In this document: positions 60,321 through 64,000 of the stretch, one piece after another | Layout of the letters: each line of letters starts with the position of its first letter | How positions within the stretch are numbered: position 1 is the stretch's first letter | Assembly (NCBI GenBank): GCA_029962745.1 | Contig: CM057157.1 | Location: forward strand, 3,551,048-3,615,047 | Source: Echinometra lucunter | Taxonomy: Eukaryota; Echinodermata; Echinoidea; Camarodonta; Echinometridae | Length of the DNA: 64,000 nt | Reading direction: 5' to 3' | Notes under the pieces: model-generated | Told to the model about the DNA's origin: nothing | What the model saw: the letters and a program-made list of their open reading frames with translations, nothing else | Databases searched by the model: none | Position numbers and translations under genes: made by a program

Positions 60321-61619
60321 TATTTCTAAAACCATTTCTTTTTGTTCCATCACCCTTCCCGGATAAGAGCATAATTATATATGATTTAATCCTTTGTCAG
60401 TTGGTAAAAAGAAAAGGGGCGGGTTCAAGATGAAATTTTGTGAGGATTTCTGGAAACATACATTTTGGAAAGGTACTGTTGTATAATACACTGAAAGTTG
60501 TTTCCAAATTCTAAAAAGGACACAAAGTTATTTTCCATGCAATCATTTGAAGGGGCTTATGATTTTCTTCATTCTATTTTTGTTTTAATTGGGGATGCGA
60601 ATTCCTTATCTATGTACAGATGAAATAATCAATCACAATACTCCTTTCTGACGCATAGCACAATACAGGACAGTATGTCCGTATGCGCTTGAATGAAAAT
60701 GAAAGAAATTACAAGAAAGAAAAATACAAATGGGAAAATCCAGAGCAAGAAATGACATGTAGCGTTCGACACTGAGTTCACATGTGCACACCTTAAACAT
60801 TGAATTGATACTTTTTTTAAGAGAAACTTTGAACTCATCTAAACAGTTATGATTTCTCATTATAACCTGGAAGTGTGCAAAAGAACACTCACCATATATA
60901 TATGTTTTAGTTAAGATGGGAGGAACAATAAAGAAACCCCTAGTCCACGAGTGGGCCAATACAATGTTAATTTCAGTTAAAATAGGACGCGATAAACTCA
61001 TGAAGCATTCCTATGCTAAAACTATAAATTTACATAAAACACCGGATTGCACAGGAAATAACTGCTTCATACATTCTAATTCGAGTCACTATTTTTTATA
61101 GTCTGTAATTTCCTGATTTGTTAGTGTGGTTAACCAAAAGAAGGCTGTTACGGAAATCAATGTGGCATAAATACAAGGGCACAGACTAATCTTTCAGTGG
61201 TATATAGGCCTATGATATTAAACAAAAAATCACGAATTTTTCCAGTTCTATACAAGGCGTACGAAGAAGCGCGATACTTATGAGATATAAAATTCTGATG
61301 CACATGATTTTCGAGAAGAAAAATTCAGAAAAAAAAATCATGACTAAAACGAATATACATTTATTTTTTATATATTTGAAACCCGGATGCATATGACTTT
61401 CGAGAAGAAATAGTGAGGAAAAAAATCATAAATAAAACGAAAATAGATTTTATCTTTAATGTGTTTGTAATGCCCTCTACGATGGGTTCCGCTAGAATTA
61501 GTTTTCGTGTTCAGAAAGCACTGATCTGTATGAAAAGAATCTGGATATCAAAACATTAATATTAAAAAAAAAAAATCTTGATATCTCATTGTTTATTACA
61601 CGCACCGTACACTCTCAAA
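60321..61619. other. No recognisable gene
   Basis: AT-rich sequence. I see a short repeated ATGATTTTCGAGAAGAAAAAT-like block near 61.30 and 61.39 kb but no exon. Confidence 0.4.
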
Positions 61620-61778
61620 ACACTGGTAAAAAATAAAAGGTTGGTTAATATATGAACCGACCAACTGTTGGTTAAGAGAAATCTCCATTCGTTTTACACG
61701 CAATTTCCTTTTAACCAACAGTTGGTCGGTTCGATCATAATTATATGAACCAACCTTATATTTCTTTTTTACCAGTGT
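61620..61778. mobile_element. Palindromic MITE, 159 bp
   Basis: ACACTGGTAAAAAATAAAAG and its near complement form the ends. The inner arms GACCAACTGTTGGTTAA and TTAACCAACAGTTGGTC are perfect. Confidence 0.88.
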
Positions 61779-63535
61779 ACAAACACTCTAAGCATGAAGC
61801 ACATGTGAAAACGGCCATCTTACCACTCAAAACCTCAATGACTATGTATAAAAATTAGACTTGTTAATAAATTTTAATCATGATTATTGGCGAAATCTTG
61901 GTCCAAAGCCTTCTGTTTGACTATTTATGCAGTTAAGAGCTGAAAATTACAGCATTTTACGTCGAATTTAGCCTATTTTTCAGGGGTGGATTTGTACACA
62001 AACAATGGAGACGGTGAATGGTTATATGGCGGTCGGGCGGCTTCCCAAATTTCACCCAGTAAGATATCCTGATTCTTTTCTTACAGATCAGTGTCAGAAA
62101 GTTATTAGTACTTCGAAGAGTATTAAGAAATGCGAAAAATCTGTCTATATGGTATGATCATTTATTTTCGAAATATGAATGGTCTGACAGAAATATCCTG
62201 CGCTCTGTCCTTGTTCTCCTACCCCCCCCCCCAAAAAAAAAAAAAAAACTCACCCCACCCCACACATATCGCTTTACTGCTTTGTGAATTAGGTTGATCT
62301 ACAATACTAGCACCCTTCATTCCCCCATCCCCAGCCTCCCTTCATAATCTCCTACCAAGGATCATGACATATAGTTATTTTATCAAACCTTTAATGTAAT
62401 TTGGAATTCAAAGTGAATTATTTTTTGCAGTTAAATTGGTATAAGAAACACTTCAAATATCAGAATGACTGGAGTAGCGGGAAATAACCTTTTATTGGCC
62501 AGGAGTATAAATTGATACAGTGAGAGGCGTGCCTTACGTGGGGATCCGCACAGTAATAGGAAACAATGAACACAAAGATAATTTCCACTGTGTATAGTGT
62601 GTATACAATAAGATCTGCATAGTAACCCATCTCCTGTTTTAATTGGCTACCTGACAATCCCTTATGTACCGATTCCATCCTGGTAACTGCAAATTAAACC
62701 TGGAGATGTTTGTAAATCTGGCTTTGATAAATAGGCTACGGCACACGCAACTGATTTTATGTTGCACATAAAGAGTTAAGGGTGTTTTTACAGCGTAAAT
62801 TGTTTTATGGCCAAATTTTAAATGAATGCAATTAATAAACTTGCTTTATAATGGGTATACGACGGAGAACGAGATTCCCTTCTCTCATTTTATACAGAAC
62901 ACCTTAACAGATGCACAGCCCAGTTGACCGACTACCCAGAGAGCGACAGCCCGTGAGACTGACGATGTCCGTCTTGTGCATAAGAAAGGTTGACAGCACA
63001 GATTTGGGTCTTTTTGGGCTTTTACACCTTCACGGATTGCAACACGGATCATCCCGGATCTGAATCCGTGGTGTTCCGGGATGCAACGTCGCGATTTTCG
63101 TCGCAGTGCCGGTGTGAATACGATCACAACTGGTTGTTTATACGGAAAAGTACGGACCAGTACGGTGTCTACACGGATAGACGAGGCAGCAACAAGGACC
63201 TTGCCGGAGAAGTCCCCGGAGCGATGTACTGGACCCTTACACGGTCCTTTCGCGGAAGTGTTCGTTCTCTACTGGGTTATCCCCGGAGTACTGACGAATG
63301 ATATGACCATGTCACTAAATTTTTAAATATTGTTCATAAGAATATTCAGTCATTTACTTTGCTATATGCTTCTAGAGTCATTAGGCCTGTAGACGTGTCT
63401 TTGAATTCAATTTACGCATCTAAAAATGCGTCAAAAATATACCGGGATGAAGGCTTCGCTATATGGCAAAAGGGTCCAAATGCTGCTGACAAGCCAAAAA
63501 ACGGGGGAAGAGGAAATGAAATGGAGAAGATTAAG
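61779..63535. other. No supportable exon; GC-richer patch at 62.9-63.3 kb
   Basis: The 62.9-63.3 kb patch is richer in GC than its surroundings and has overlapping open frames on both strands (about 80-103 aa) that I do not recognise. It may be a decayed coding sequence or repeat. Confidence 0.35.
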
Positions 63536-63670
63536 GTGCTGTGGTCGAGTGATCTAAGGCGCTTGACTGGAGACGTGAAAGTCTGGGGTTCTATTCCCGG
63601 CACAGCACTTATGCCTTGAGCAAGGCATTTCATCTATATTGCTCTTTTATCGTACATCAAATAAATGAAA
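63536..63670 (+). mobile_element. tRNA-derived SINE, copy 2, with paired acceptor arms
   Basis: The head at 63536-63608 has a perfect 7-bp acceptor-like stem (GTGCTGT with ACAGCAC), an A-box-like TGGTCGAGTGATCTAAGGCG and a B-box-like GGTTCTATTCC. The anticodon arm does not form a 7-nt loop, so it is a pseudo-tRNA. The tail matches the SINE at 54.5 kb through TATCGTACATCAAATAAATG. Confidence 0.8.
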
Positions 63671-64000
63671 ATGCTACTGGCATTATTGATACCAACGTGT
63701 GCACGTGTTTTTTTTTTCTTTGTTTGTTTGTTTGTTTGTTTGTTGTTGTTTTTTTAAATCATACAAGGTCTAATAAAGAAAATTTTATGTCAGACATTGT
63801 TGAAGAAATACAAACAATAAATGGAGGAAAAAAAACTTGGTCGTGAAAAAAAACTGTTTGGGGCAGCAGCCCATAAACCCCACCAGTATGCCGGTGCTCC
63901 TACTTGTTAGAACCGTGAAAGTAAAACTCATATATAGTTGCAGTAGTTCTTACTGGAAACTGAAGGGGGAAAAAAAGGGGGGGGGGGGAAATCGTGCAAG

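Noticed and set aside
62538..62678. Minus-strand start with a hydrophobic stretch (LIVYTLYTVEIIFVFIVSYY) and a GTAAGG donor, as the missing signal-peptide exon
   Set aside because: It ends in phase 0 while the Ig1 exon needs a phase-1 partner. The frame that would fit has no start codon.
62885..63301. Overlapping frames of 80-103 aa on both strands in a GC-richer patch
   Set aside because: No recognisable motif or splice-compatible neighbour. The GC bias alone can explain the open frames.

Overview
The window looks like invertebrate deuterostome genomic DNA, most likely from an echinoderm or a close relative. It is AT-rich, carries one gene with many exons and long introns, and is crowded with short inverted-repeat DNA transposons, degenerate LINE and SINE copies, triplet microsatellites and long poly(C)/poly(G) runs. 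The taxon is inferred from the repeat style and gene content, not from a species marker. There are no bacterial-type operons, and no complete intact gene was found.

The gene occupies 621..33108 on the minus strand, with both ends missing. I could place 24 coding exons by matching splice sites, reading frame and protein motifs. Every junction is phase-compatible, and the exons join into 4,100 nt (1,366 complete codons plus a split first codon). Read 5' to 3' (high to low coordinate), the product is Ig, Ig, five eight-cysteine EGF modules, Ig, three FN3 domains, a transmembrane helix, an arginine-rich stop-transfer, a juxtamembrane region rich in tyrosine and proline, and a protein tyrosine phosphatase domain. 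The WPD loop, HCSAGVGRTG P-loop and Q-loop are all present. The ectodomain order and several motifs are those of Tie receptors (Tie1/Tek), but a phosphatase stands where Tie has its kinase. This Tie-like receptor phosphatase is the main discovery candidate. The signal-peptide exon was not found between 33.1 and 64 kb. Any second phosphatase domain would lie left of base 1.

The introns hold several mobile-element families. A 488-bp TTAA-target MITE occurs as two full copies plus one divergent copy. A TTAA element lies at 23.1-23.8 kb. Minus-strand LINE reverse-transcriptase remains lie at 25.8-27.6 kb and 30.0-30.5 kb. A hAT-type element with 8-bp target duplications lies at 29.0-29.6 kb. Dispersed repeats at 18.1-18.9 and 31.2-31.8 kb (and outside the gene at 42.6-43.4 kb) carry perfect AGGTCAAAGGTCA direct repeats.

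From 33.1 to 64 kb I see no convincing host exon. The tract contains a 1.67-kb foldback element with about 530-bp arms, a 1.37-kb inverted-repeat element with a 410-bp internal duplication, a 4.57-kb element flanked by TA, a pogo/Tigger-like MITE, two copies of a CCCGGGGG-ended hAT MITE, a 2.6-kb hAT-type composite with nested insertions, palindromic MITEs, tRNA-derived SINEs and many simple repeats.
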